Below, in pieces: positions 45,746-52,973 of a stretch of DNA of 64,000 bases (positions within the stretch are counted from its first letter, which is position 1; every line of letters begins with the position of its first letter). A program made the translations under genes and the position numbers. The DNA is from Halobacterium sp. KA-4 (GTDB lineage Archaea > Halobacteriota > Halobacteria > Halobacteriales > Halobacteriaceae). The stretch spans positions 1 through 64,000 of the forward strand of contig NZ_JAJJZG010000016.1 in assembly GCF_021028995.1 (NCBI RefSeq), read 5' to 3'. Below the pieces are notes generated by a model. That model was not told the DNA's origin and ran no database searches. It saw only the letters and a list, made by a program, of their open reading frames with translations.

Positions 45746-46705
45746 TGACGTGCGGCGGTTCACGACGGGGTTCCACCGCCAGACGCGATTACACAGCACT
45801 CCCGAGTCTCCAGCCTCACCATCAGCGATGCGCTTGATGTTGCCGTGGTTCTCAAGCTGTCGGCCGAACGTTGATTGACTGTCGGGCTTGCCTGCGAAGC
45901 CAGCTTGCCATGCCTGATATCGTGCGAACACATCCGCGATCGGCAGATGTTCACCTTCAGACTGGATTGTTGTCTGCTTTAGGAACGTCGCGAGTGCCTC
46001 CGTGCTCTGGTTCTTGTGTGGTTGCTTTCGGTACGTCGCCAGATCCTTGCCGTTGTCCGATTTTGGATAGTGGATGGTGACATCACTCCCAAAGGTGATC
46101 CTATCCGGCTGGAGCCAATCCCAGACCGTCACGTACTCGTCGTCGAGCGCGGCCGTCGTGGCAGTCCGTTCGAGTTCTTCACCAGCGTCGTCTTCGATAA
46201 CCCAGCCATTCTCATCACCGTCTTCTTGGCGGGCGGTAAACACGCCAGCCGGCAGATCCGTGAACTGCGCTTGCTCACTACGGTTACTGAACGGCACTAG
46301 GACGGTGTCATCTTCCCACGCGAGCTCAGTTCCCTCGCCGGCGACGAACTCGACCTTGGGCTGGGACTTGCTCGACTCTTGGACGACGCAACCATCACTC
46401 GGCGTCTGCAGTGGCTTCACGGAGCGGTATGGCACCGCACCCCGTGGCGTCTGTTCTTTGACCGGACATGAGACGATGTCATCGATCATCGCCGCACTTT
46501 GCTTTGACGGCGCGAACACGCGTGCGTGCCCTGTGTTCTGGCACACTGTCATCAGTTTCCTGCCGAGCGTCGCCGGCCGGTACTGATTCCCAGTCACCAC
46601 CACATGCGACTCCGGGCCCGTCACGAACTCACCCCCATTTTCGTCGTGGGACGCGTCAGTTGTACTCGATACCACATCGCGATGCCGATTTATGCGACCG
46701 GACAT
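45731..46705 (-). CDS. Unknown protein with D5-like winged-helix C-terminus (pair 2)
   Basis: 324 residues from the ATG at 46705. An alpha/beta segment at ~30-130 (VVVTGNQYRPATLGRKLMTV, ARVFAPSKQSAAMIDDIV) is followed by an acidic beta region. The C-terminal ~90 residues read STEALATFLKQTTIQSEGEH, LPIADVFARYQAWQAGFAGK, STFGRQLENHGNIKRI. This spacing (long helix, acidic loop, LPxxxVFxxYQxW, FGRxLxxxGxxKR) is that of the D5/P4-primase winged helix. The same tail ends the two larger proteins 39874 and 41893. There is no primase or helicase core. The stop codon lies inside the TTTACAGG of an insertion-element end, so the last residues may be foreign. Confidence 0.7.
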   Translation of the reverse strand: MSGRINRHRDVVSSTTDASHDENGGEFVTGPESHVVVTGNQYRPATLGRKLMTVCQNTGHARVFAPSKQSAAMIDDIVSCPVKEQTPRGAVPYRSVKPLQTPSDGCVVQESSKSQPKVEFVAGEGTELAWEDDTVLVPFSNRSEQAQFTDLPAGVFTARQEDGDENGWVIEDDAGEELERTATTAALDDEYVTVWDWLQPDRITFGSDVTIHYPKSDNGKDLATYRKQPHKNQSTEALATFLKQTTIQSEGEHLPIADVFARYQAWQAGFAGKPDSQSTFGRQLENHGNIKRIADGEAGDSGVLCNRVWRWNPVVNRRTSATRL

Positions 46706-46915
46706 TGCGAGTGGGGCTTCCGGGGGGAGGGAGGTAGCCCTCGTGGAGATTTGGCAGCCCCAAACCACCAACACATTCATAATGTGAGCGAGCGCCGGAC
46801 ATCGAGGTATATTCGGGTGATTTCGAGGGCATTGGGGCGGCTAGTCTGAATACTCGAGATGCAAAGTATAATCCAGCATAAGTACTAAGTGAAGAACGGT
46901 CAATAGTCAGGTAGG

Positions 46916-47542
46916 ATGAACCCGAAGGACGAGATGTTCAAGTCCCTCCCCTCAAATATACAAGAGACGCTTCGGGCTATCGATGACTTTGAGAAGCAAA
47001 TGGCCCTTGCAGAAGTCATCTACCATATCCTTCCTGGACCTGATAGACAACTGGATAAGGTATGTACCGCCACCGAAGTGCATGAGGTTGTACCTGGGAC
47101 AAAACAGACTGCGAGAAACCACCTGAATGACTTAGTCGACCTAAACATCCTTGAGGATACCAACCCAGAACAGAAAACATTCCACGTCCACCCCCACATT
47201 CAGACTGATCGAAACGTCTCCAATCGTTCTAATACCCTCGTCCACGATGGCGGAAGCATCCACGAACAGCTACCTGACTTCGACAACCCACTGTTTAACC
47301 CCGCAGACGGCAATCCAATCAAACCCACTATCGCAACCATCTTCCTCCTCATCTTCTCTGCGCCTACCGCGACCATCACGACCAGCCTCGGCGCAGTAGA
47401 CCCCTCAAGCGCACTCATCGCCGGTCTCCTCCTCACCAGCACCTGGCTCACCTACGAACTCGCGAAAATCCCCACCGAGTACCCACGACACACCGCCCAC
47501 GAGCTTCACTCCCGACTCCAACGACTCAACCTCACCCCCTAG
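46916..47542 (+). CDS. Winged-helix protein with C-terminal two-helix membrane anchor (pair 2)
   Basis: 208 residues. Residues ~15-100 form a winged-helix-like unit (FEKQMALAEVIYHILPG, TATEVHEVVPGTKQTARNHL, NDLVDLNILED). After a polar stretch two membrane helices occupy ~140-157 and ~165-182 (IATIFLLIFSAPTATITTSL; LIAGLLLTSTWLTYELA). Design and orientation mirror 44399-45154: it is divergent from a D5-tail protein across a 210-bp gap that holds TATA-like AAGTATAATC (~46864). Sequence similarity to its counterpart is weak, so convergence of architecture rather than recent duplication is possible. Confidence 0.7.
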   Translation: MNPKDEMFKSLPSNIQETLRAIDDFEKQMALAEVIYHILPGPDRQLDKVCTATEVHEVVPGTKQTARNHLNDLVDLNILEDTNPEQKTFHVHPHIQTDRNVSNRSNTLVHDGGSIHEQLPDFDNPLFNPADGNPIKPTIATIFLLIFSAPTATITTSLGAVDPSSALIAGLLLTSTWLTYELAKIPTEYPRHTAHELHSRLQRLNLTP

Positions 47543-47675
47543 CACCCGGACCGACACCGAATTCGGTTCGTCGAACGCGACGACGGCCCCGGCTGGTGGC
47601 AACTCCATGAAACCTGGACCGGCCACCGCTGGCAACCCCTCGACCGCGACCCCGTCACCGACATCACCCACCTAC
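47543..47675 (+). pseudogene. Fragment of an RRIRF domain
   Basis: Directly after the stop at 47542 the frame reads RHRIRFVERDDGPGWWQLHE, TWTGHRWQPLDRDPVTDIT. This is nearly identical to the last 45 residues of the HNH protein at 54187-54894. It has no start and runs into the RelE gene's 3' end. It is probably a piece moved by recombination between repeats. Confidence 0.6.
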
Positions 47676-47683
47676 GGCTTTGC

Positions 47684-47968
47684 TCAGTCGTTATCAGCTG
47701 TGTATGCGCCGCCACGACGTTTGATTCGAGCGATGACGAGTCGCTGTTCGTCTTGCCGGAATGTCGCGGAGAGACGGAATCCGCCGACTCGAATTTTCTT
47801 GTGCGGGCTGTTCTGGAGTGGTTCGCCGTAGTCCGGTGGGTCACGCCACGGGGAGGTGATGATTTCATCGAGCTTGTCGAGGATTCGATCTTGTTCGGTG
47901 GGGGACAGCGAGTCAAGATCGGTTTGGGCCGTCGAAGAGAGTTCCCACGTCCACTCCTCGTCACTCAT
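47684..47968 (-). CDS. RelE/ParE-family toxin
   Basis: 94 residues: WTWELSSTAQTDLDSLSPTE, QDRILDKLDEIITSPWRDPP, then KKIRVGGFRLSATFRQDEQR, LVIARIKRRGGAY. The pattern L-x-x-x-A-x-x-D-L-x-x-L, with the R-V-G-x-x-R-L strand and the late I-K-R-R-G-x-x-Y, is that of RelE/ParE toxins (RelE cuts mRNA on the ribosome; ParE targets gyrase). The antitoxin gene upstream overlaps by 8 bp. The downstream edge meets the RRIRF fragment. Appears intact. Confidence 0.8.
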   Translation of the reverse strand: MSDEEWTWELSSTAQTDLDSLSPTEQDRILDKLDEIITSPWRDPPDYGEPLQNSPHKKIRVGGFRLSATFRQDEQRLVIARIKRRGGAYTADND

Positions 47969-48242
47969 CGCTTATGCCGAACGTCTCGCGCGCTTGCTCG
48001 GCGTCCATCGTCGTTCCCTCACGGGCGTCCGCCTCAGCGGCCAGCAGTGCGATCAGCTCGTCGCGGTCGAACGTCGGGTTCTCGACAGCGTCGCGGAGCG
48101 TGTACCGAATGAACTCGCTTCGACTGTTGAACCCACGACCTTGCCACGCCTCGTCGATTTCCTCGAGGAACGACTGCGTGGCCTTGAAATTCACCGTGAC
48201 AATCTCGTCCTCCTCGCCTCCTCCCGTGGTTGCTTCAGACAT
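47961..48242 (-). CDS. Ribbon-helix-helix antitoxin of RelE-like toxin
   Basis: 93 residues from the ATG at 48242 (34 upstream residues rejected as non-coding). EIVTVNFKATQSFLEEIDEA, RGFNSRSEFIRYTLRDAVEN is a canonical ribbon-helix-helix DNA-binding head. The tail (ELIALLAAEADAREGTTMD, ARETFGI) should bind the toxin encoded downstream with an 8-bp overlap. Autoregulation is likely through the palindrome at 48257-48269. Confidence 0.75.
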   Translation of the reverse strand: MSEATTGGGEEDEIVTVNFKATQSFLEEIDEAWQGRGFNSRSEFIRYTLRDAVENPTFDRDELIALLAAEADAREGTTMDAEQARETFGISDE

Positions 48243-48256
48243 ATAGACGTAATACG

Positions 48257-48269
48257 ATAGTAATACTAT
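48257..48269. promoter_or_regulatory. Operator palindrome of the RHH-RelE module
   Basis: ATAGTA-A-TACTAT, a perfect 6-bp inverted repeat around one base, 15-27 bp upstream of the antitoxin ATG and within an AT-rich TATA-like stretch. Confidence 0.5.
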
Positions 48270-48298
48270 TAATTGTTGTCCCGGGTTCAAAAGAAAAC

Positions 48299-48548
48299 CA
48301 AGGCGGATTCCCCGCCCCACCGTGGGCGGAGAGGAAGCCGACACTCACTGCATCATACCAGTCTGTTAGTGAATGGCACCCCACTAGTCTGGTAGTGGTC
48401 GGCGGCCAACAGGTGTCGCCGGCCACGGGCCGCGGTCAACCGGCCCCCAAGGTCAGGGATGGCGACCCGTGAACGCCCGAAAACCCTTCGGGTATGACGC
48501 GGTGAGTCCACTGACAAGCCACGGGCCACCGTGCCCCTGGCAGTTGAC
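48299..48548 (+). mobile_element. ~250-bp tnpB-derived MITE with guide-RNA-like end
   Basis: The left part AGGCGGATTCCCCGCCCCAC, CGTGGGCGGAGAGGAAGCCG is nearly the same as the left end of the tnpB element at 60035. The right part GTCCACTGACAAGCCACGGG ... GGCAGTTGAC matches that element's end at 61364-61408. Between them a frame QQVSPATGRGQPAPKVRDGD resembles the last TnpB residues. So left end, tnpB 3' tip and right end remain, and the nuclease gene is lost. Confidence 0.65.
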
Positions 48549-48557
48549 TCCCGACTG

Positions 48558-49004
48558 TTACCCGGTCCAGAAGCCACGTTGGCGGGCTTCGATGTCTGCG
48601 AGCGCCAGCGAGAGGACATCACGCCAGTCAATGGGATGTGTTGTATCATCGCCGGGTGTCGGTGCGTCTGGGCCTGGATGGATATGGTCGCGGGTGTTGT
48701 GATTGGACGGGTGTCTGTCCCATCGGTGATCGAATGCGGTTGTCTCGTGGGCTTCGTGGTAGTGCAGCGAGAAATCGCCGTTTTCGAACCAGACAATCTC
48801 AAGACGAGCACGTCGAACGCGGTCAGGATAGAATCGGTGGTCGTACCGACAGACCAATCGTTCGGGAGCGAACGCTGGTTGGTCCTCAATCTTGGTGAAG
48901 CGATCGTCCGTTGCGAGGCGTTCTCGGATGGCGTCCAGCCGGTCGAAATCAATCGGCCCACCAGAAAGCGAATCGGACGGCTCATTCTCGCTTCCGTCCG
49001 TCAT
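48558..49004 (-). CDS. TumE-like (DUF6516-like) protein, putative toxin
   Basis: 148 residues. ERLVCRYDHRFYPDRVRRAR, LEIVWFENGDFSLHYHEAHE, DHRWDRHPSNHNTRDHIHPG: a beta-rich protein with a His-rich segment. It resembles haloarchaeal proteins of the DUF6516/TumE type (compare RHHYHTPTG in 51061-51360), though longer. The C-terminus is ALADIEARQRGFW. It overlaps the helix-turn-helix gene upstream by 4 bp (ATGA), an arrangement usual for toxin-antitoxin pairs. Toxicity is an inference. Confidence 0.55.
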   Translation of the reverse strand: MTDGSENEPSDSLSGGPIDFDRLDAIRERLATDDRFTKIEDQPAFAPERLVCRYDHRFYPDRVRRARLEIVWFENGDFSLHYHEAHETTAFDHRWDRHPSNHNTRDHIHPGPDAPTPGDDTTHPIDWRDVLSLALADIEARQRGFWTG

Positions 49005-49576
49005 GCGACGGATTCGAGATCTGTAGCGTCGCCAGACTGAGTAGTAAGTGCTCGTTCAAGCAGTGAGATGCGACGGCGAGCAGTTTGCCATGCCGTGAGT
49101 TGCTCCCAGACGTCCTCGATGGCTTGGTCGGTCGCGGCGGCATACCGTGTGAGCGAGATCGCCGTTGGAGACTCAGCGTCGAATTCGCGTGCGAGTGCGG
49201 TTGCTCGTTCGGATTCGGATTCCAGCAAATCGAGTAACTCCTCGGCCGTGTATTCGCTGCGTAACGTCTGGACGCGCCGCCAATTCAGGTATTCTTGGTT
49301 CCGTTTGTACGTGGCTGGTGCGGTCGTCACTTGGATGACGATACCCATCTGTTCGAACCAGTCCAAGTATTCACGTGCGGCATCAACACCATGCCCTGCA
49401 CGGTCGGCGACTTCACTGGCGGTTGCTGGACTGTCGAGTCCGAGCACGGCATCGAAGAAATCATCGCGTGTTCGGTCACCACGGACGACATCTTCTGGTG
49501 GGGTTAACTCGTCAAAATCCGGCGCTGCTGCGCGTTCGCTGGCATCAGCTTGCAAGTCCGAACGCGGGTCTTCCAT
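49001..49576 (-). CDS. Winged-helix regulator, partner of 48558
   Basis: 191 residues from the ATG at 49576 (the ATG at 49588 adds four residues). Winged-helix at ~35-90 (TRDDFFDAVLGLDSPATASE, VADRAGHGVDAAREYLDWFE, MGIVIQV), then a long helical C-terminus (SEYTAEELLDLLESESERAT; EDVWEQLTAWQTARRRISLL). Such proteins precede TumE-like genes in haloarchaea (I think the name is DUF7342; unchecked). The overlapping start/stop with 48558 indicates cotranslation. Probably the antitoxin or autorepressor of the pair. Confidence 0.65.
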   Translation of the reverse strand: MEDPRSDLQADASERAAAPDFDELTPPEDVVRGDRTRDDFFDAVLGLDSPATASEVADRAGHGVDAAREYLDWFEQMGIVIQVTTAPATYKRNQEYLNWRRVQTLRSEYTAEELLDLLESESERATALAREFDAESPTAISLTRYAAATDQAIEDVWEQLTAWQTARRRISLLERALTTQSGDATDLESVA

Positions 49577-49684
49577 ACACCAACCCACGACCCAAAACGC
49601 GATAAATCTTGCTAGAACGGATTATTCCGTGCTCGATCAACACCACGCTGCACAGACCAGACCGCTTTCACGGGCAAACCCCGG

Positions 49685-50272
49685 CTATCCGTCCATTCGT
49701 TCATCTACGTCGGCGTCAAGCCCCTCGATATCGAGACTCGGAGAGATGTCGGGCTCAGTCTCCAGAATGATCTCTTGGAGTTCCTGAAGGATGGTCTCTG
49801 CCTCGAGAACGGGTATCTCTTGTTCACGGGCCATGATTCGCGCGTTCATTTTCGACTGTGTGTATGCCCGAGCATACTCAATCGCCGTCGCGAGTCCGCT
49901 GACGCCGTGGCGGTCAATATAGAGTCTGAGGTTCTCGTTCGACTGGCTTTCCGCAAGGGCGACAAGTAGCGTCGGGGTGATCTGGAACGTCTCCCCACCC
50001 GCCTGGATAGTCATATCGACCTGACGGGCCCGGTATCGGTGCGGCTGTGTATCCGTAACACGCTCAATTAGACCGATGTCCACGAGGTGTTTGACATCCT
50101 CATAGACTGTCGTCGTCGAACTCTCGAGCCCTTCACCCAACTCCTCGACAGTCGGCGAGTCGAGTTCAAGGACGCGAGTGTAGAGTTGAGCGAGTCTCTC
50201 ACTCTGAACCACGTCGGAGACTGCCAACATTGTATCAAGCGGGTGTGAACGCGATACAGCGGATTCTGCCAT
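49685..50272 (-). CDS. Winged-helix transcription regulator
   Basis: 195 residues. ELDSPTVEELGEGLESSTTT, VYEDVKHLVDIGLIERVTDT is a clear winged helix at ~35-80. The C-terminal part (TPTLLVALAESQSNENLRLY, AREQEIPVLEAETILQELQ) is helical and may be a sensing or dimer domain. It stands alone and probably represses itself through the 25-bp palindrome at 50276-50300 directly upstream of its start. Confidence 0.7.
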   Translation of the reverse strand: MAESAVSRSHPLDTMLAVSDVVQSERLAQLYTRVLELDSPTVEELGEGLESSTTTVYEDVKHLVDIGLIERVTDTQPHRYRARQVDMTIQAGGETFQITPTLLVALAESQSNENLRLYIDRHGVSGLATAIEYARAYTQSKMNARIMAREQEIPVLEAETILQELQEIILETEPDISPSLDIEGLDADVDERMDG

Positions 50273-50275
50273 GTG

Positions 50276-50300
50276 TTTTAGTTTCCGCGGAATACTAAAA
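50276..50300. promoter_or_regulatory. Operator-like palindrome
   Basis: TTTTAGT-TTCCGCGGAA-TACTAAAA: a perfect TTCCGCGGAA core with near-perfect flanking arms, starting 4 bp from the ATG at 50272. Probable autoregulatory site. Confidence 0.5.
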
Positions 50301-50372
50301 ATCTGGTGGTGGGATAGTGACGACCCGAGTATCTACAGAAACAACGAGAATCCCGCCGGTGGTAGACCAGGG

Positions 50373-50459
50373 TCAATCCCCCAACTTCGTTCCTCTGCGG
50401 AGATTCTCCCGATACTCCGCCCACGCTTGATACATCTCCACCTTTTCTTCCTCCGTCAT
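50373..50459 (-). CDS. Possible 28-residue protein or remnant
   Basis: MTEEEKVEMYQAWAEYRENL, RRGTKLGD: an amphipathic helix with charged ends, preceded in frame by further codons (GCQADEYNT) that lack a start. It lies between insertion-element end-like sequences (GAGAATCCCGCC at 50348; CCTGAAGACGCGGGATTC at 50495), so it may be the tail of a lost gene. Confidence 0.25.
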   Translation of the reverse strand: MTEEEKVEMYQAWAEYRENLRRGTKLGD

Positions 50460-50532
50460 CGTGTTGTACTCATCCGCTTGACAACCTTCCACGCCTGAAG
50501 ACGCGGGATTCCACTACGGGAATCGAGGTTGG

Positions 50533-51054
50533 TCAGGCGGGGGCGGCGTCGTCGGCCGAGGTCGGGGCCGAGATTTCGAGACTGACCTCGATGGAGTCGT
50601 AGGGGACGAACGGGCGCTTCGCCCGTCCGGCCTGCTCGAAGTGGACAATATCGTAGTCAGCGAGGACCTGCAGGTCGTCGTGGACGCTCTTGACGTCACG
50701 GTCGAGACGCTCGGCCAACTGGCGAATGCTATCCGGGCGGTCAGCCATGATGCTCCGAAGGAGCTCAACGCGGCGGTCGGTGAGCAGCGCTCGGAGATCG
50801 CTGGGGTTCTGGAAGTTGATGACGTGTGGGACCTCCTCGCCGGCTTCCCAGCGGTCGAGGCGGTCGAGCGCGTCCTGGCGGTGGGCCTCGTCGGAGTCGG
50901 ACGTGATTCGTAGCACCGCGGGGTAGTCCTCGGGGTTGCGGTCCTCAAGGAAGCCTGCCTCGGCTTCGACGTCGTCCATCACGATCTCCTCGGTCTCGGA
51001 GTCGGTGCTGTTGACGTCGTCGGTGTCGTCGGACGTGTTGGATTTGTCAGGCAT
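50533..51054 (-). CDS. HVO_A0114/TumA-like winged-helix antitoxin-regulator
   Basis: 173 residues. An acidic N-terminus (~1-45) precedes the DNA-binding part: VINFQNPSDLRALLTDRRVE, LLRSIMADRPDSIRQLAERL, DRDVKSVHDDLQVLADYDIV. The basic linker GRAKRPFVPYDSIEVSLEIS follows. The pattern L-x-x-R-x-E-L-L-x-x-I...R-D-x-K-x-V-H-x-D-L recurs at 52970 and 55667. It follows the TumE-like gene after 6 bp, as in TumE-TumA pairs. Intact. Confidence 0.75.
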   Translation of the reverse strand: MPDKSNTSDDTDDVNSTDSETEEIVMDDVEAEAGFLEDRNPEDYPAVLRITSDSDEAHRQDALDRLDRWEAGEEVPHVINFQNPSDLRALLTDRRVELLRSIMADRPDSIRQLAERLDRDVKSVHDDLQVLADYDIVHFEQAGRAKRPFVPYDSIEVSLEISAPTSADDAAPA

Positions 51055-51060
51055 GGTGGG

Positions 51061-51360
51061 TCACCTCTCGCGGCGGTCGTCCATTTCGTCGTAGAACGTC
51101 TGGGCGTGGGCTTTGAGGGCGGTGTATTCGATGTCGTCGTAGACGCCGGTGGGCGTGTGGTAGTGATGGCGGTTAACGCCCGGGTGGTCCGGGAAGTTGT
51201 CGAACCGGAGCAGCGTTCGACCGTCGTCGGCCATGTACTGGAATCGATACTTGACGCCCTCGGGGTAGTCGTCGCTTTTTGGGATGGCGGTCGCGATCAT
51301 CTCGTATCTGGAGCCGTCGGCGAACGTGTCTTCGTCTTCGTAGATGATCGTCGATCCCAT
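51061..51360 (-). CDS. TumE-like (DUF6516) putative toxin
   Basis: 99 residues: DTFADGSRYEMIATAIPKSD, YPEGVKYRFQYMADDGRTLL, RFDNFPDHPGVNRHHYHTPT. A compact beta protein with an HHYH cluster, typical of the TumE/DUF6516 family, which in plasmids acts as a toxin with a winged-helix antitoxin. It is first of a two-gene operon with 50533-51054. A perfect 10-bp inverted repeat lies 10 bp upstream (51370-51395). The toxic action has not been deduced from sequence. Confidence 0.75.
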   Translation of the reverse strand: MGSTIIYEDEDTFADGSRYEMIATAIPKSDDYPEGVKYRFQYMADDGRTLLRFDNFPDHPGVNRHHYHTPTGVYDDIEYTALKAHAQTFYDEMDDRRER

Positions 51361-51369
51361 CTGTACTCC

Positions 51370-51395
51370 CTATGTTGGTGTATGAACCAACATAG
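51370..51395. promoter_or_regulatory. Operator of the TumE-like module
   Basis: CTATGTTGGT-GTATGA-ACCAACATAG: a perfect 10-bp inverted repeat, six-base centre, 10 bp upstream of the ATG at 51360. The likely ligand is the winged-helix antitoxin. Confidence 0.6.
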
Positions 51396-51593
51396 AATAA
51401 ATCTTTCCGCTGGTGTAGGGGTCGTGTTTAGCTGAATTGAGGCGCTAAGCCCCCTCCCTCAGCGAGCGACCCACGGGAGCGAGCAGGGAGGGGATACAGC
51501 GCCGCGTGAGACTCAAACATGTTCGGCACTCGGCCCACAGGCCAACGCCTCACCCAAATCATTATGCGTGTAGAGTGCATAGTGTGCATTACG

Positions 51594-51713
51594 GTGAAAC
51601 GGAAGACAATCACCATCCGGGAGGACCAAGACGAGTGGATTGAGGACCAACACCTCAACCTCTCGTCGTTCGTCCGCGAGCAATTGGACGAACTAATTGA
51701 GGAACGAGAGTAA
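51594..51713 (+). CDS. Small ribbon-helix-helix protein upstream of tnpB
   Basis: 39 residues from the GTG at 51594 (an ATG at 51564 adds ten). RKTITIREDQDEWIEDQHLN, LSSFVREQLDELIEERE is a bare ribbon-helix-helix. It aligns with the head of the MazF antitoxin at 54997 (RKNVTIREDQKEWVNEQDIN), including the start position. It ends 3 bp before tnpB, inside the element, so it is probably an element-borne repressor. Two similar GTGTAGAGTGCATAGTGTGC repeats upstream may be operator half-sites. Confidence 0.65.
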   Translation: MKRKTITIREDQDEWIEDQHLNLSSFVREQLDELIEERE

Positions 51714-51716
51714 CGG

Positions 51717-52958
51717 ATGTATTACGCCTACAAGTACCGTCTCAAGCCGTCCGACTCCCACCATGAGGAGTTGGACCGCCACCGAGACATTTGTAGGCAA
51801 CTCTACAACCACACGCTCTACCGTCTCAACGAGTACCAAGACGAACACGGCGAACTGCCGTCCATGACCACCCTGCGGTCGGAACTCCCCGACCTCAAGC
51901 AGTGGTGGGACGACCTCGACGACGTGTACTCGAAGGTTCTCCAAACCGTCGTCGAACGGCTGTTCGACAACCTCAAAGGCCTCTCCAAGCTCAAGGAGAA
52001 CGGCTACAGCGTTGGCCAACTCAAATGGAAGCCGCCACGAGAGTTCCGCAGTTTCACGTACAGTCAGTCTGGCTTCAAGCTCGACAAGAAGGGCGGTCAG
52101 ACTGTCCTGTCGCTCTCGAAACTTGCGGACATACCGATTCGGCTCCACCGCGCCATCCCCGACGACGCCAAACTCAAACAGGTCACGATCAAGAAGGAAC
52201 CGACGGGCGAGTGGTTCGCCACCTTCGGGGTCAAAATGGACCGTGAACCACCCGAACCGCCTGAGAACCCCGAGAAGTGCGTCGGTATCGACGTTGGGAT
52301 TCTCACGTACGCACACGACACCGACGGCGCGGCGGTCGGGTCGCTTGACCTCTCAGACGAACGTGACCGCTTGGAACGCGAGCAACGGAAACTCTCGCGC
52401 AAACAGCACGGGTCGAACAACTACGAGAAGCAACGGCGGCGCGTCGCGGAGTGTCACGCCGACCTCCGACGGAAGCGCCGCGACTTCCTGCACAAGCTCT
52501 CGGCGTACTATGCTCGGGAGTACGACTTCGTGGCGGTCGAAGACTTGAACGTGAAGGGGATGCTCGAATCACCGTCGAACAGTCGCAACACGGCGTCTGC
52601 CGCGTGGCGAACGTTCCTCTCGCTGCTCGAATACAAGTGCGACCGCGAAGGCACGCACTTCGTAGCGGTGGACCCGAGAGGGACGACCAAAGAGTGCGCG
52701 GCGTGCGGCGTCTCGACGGAGAAGCCGCTCTGGGTCCGTGAACACTCCTGTCCTGCCTGCGGGTTTGAGGCTGACAGGGACGCGAACGCGGCGTGGAACA
52801 TCCTTTCTCGCGGTCTCGAAGTTGTAGGAGTGGGACACTCCAAATCAACGCCTGTGGAGACTGCGCTCCCTGTGGATACGCCTGTATCTGCAAAGCGCGT
52901 CGTGGAAGCAGGAAGCCCTACCCTCAAGGAGCGAACGGCGTCAGCCGTGAGCGAGTAG
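51717..52958 (+). CDS. tnpB: TnpB RNA-guided nuclease (element C)
   Basis: 413 residues. Catalytic Asp192 (VGIDVGILTYAH), Glu275 (VAVEDLNVKGM) and Asp355 (EADRDANAAWN); zinc-ribbon Cys327/330 and Cys345/348. Same subfamily as 34145 and the dead copy at 4911, with which it shares GTTKECAxCGVxTxKPLWVRE. All functional residues are present. Coupled to the RHH gene upstream by a 3-bp gap. Confidence 0.88.
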   Translation: MYYAYKYRLKPSDSHHEELDRHRDICRQLYNHTLYRLNEYQDEHGELPSMTTLRSELPDLKQWWDDLDDVYSKVLQTVVERLFDNLKGLSKLKENGYSVGQLKWKPPREFRSFTYSQSGFKLDKKGGQTVLSLSKLADIPIRLHRAIPDDAKLKQVTIKKEPTGEWFATFGVKMDREPPEPPENPEKCVGIDVGILTYAHDTDGAAVGSLDLSDERDRLEREQRKLSRKQHGSNNYEKQRRRVAECHADLRRKRRDFLHKLSAYYAREYDFVAVEDLNVKGMLESPSNSRNTASAAWRTFLSLLEYKCDREGTHFVAVDPRGTTKECAACGVSTEKPLWVREHSCPACGFEADRDANAAWNILSRGLEVVGVGHSKSTPVETALPVDTPVSAKRVVEAGSPTLKERTASAVSE

Positions 52959-52973
52959 GGTAGGGTAGTTCAC
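52830..52973 (+). ncRNA. Predicted omega-RNA (element C)
   Basis: Overlaps the tnpB 3' end and continues to TTCAC at 52973. Stem AGCCCTACCCT with AGGGTAGGGT and inner hairpin around GGCGTCAGCC. The guide would come from the bases following 52973, inside the 3' end of the regulator gene 52970-53374. Confidence 0.45.

Larger units (their letters stand above)
51448..52973 (+). mobile_element. IS1341-type tnpB element C
   Basis: The left end AGGCGCTAAGCCCCCTCCCT ... GGGAGGGGATACAGCGCC (self-complementary) matches element B at 34014. The element carries a small RHH gene, tnpB and the right end GAAGCAGGAAGCCCTACCCT ... GTAGGGTAGGGTAGTTCAC, ending at 52973. No tnpA. Confidence 0.7.
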
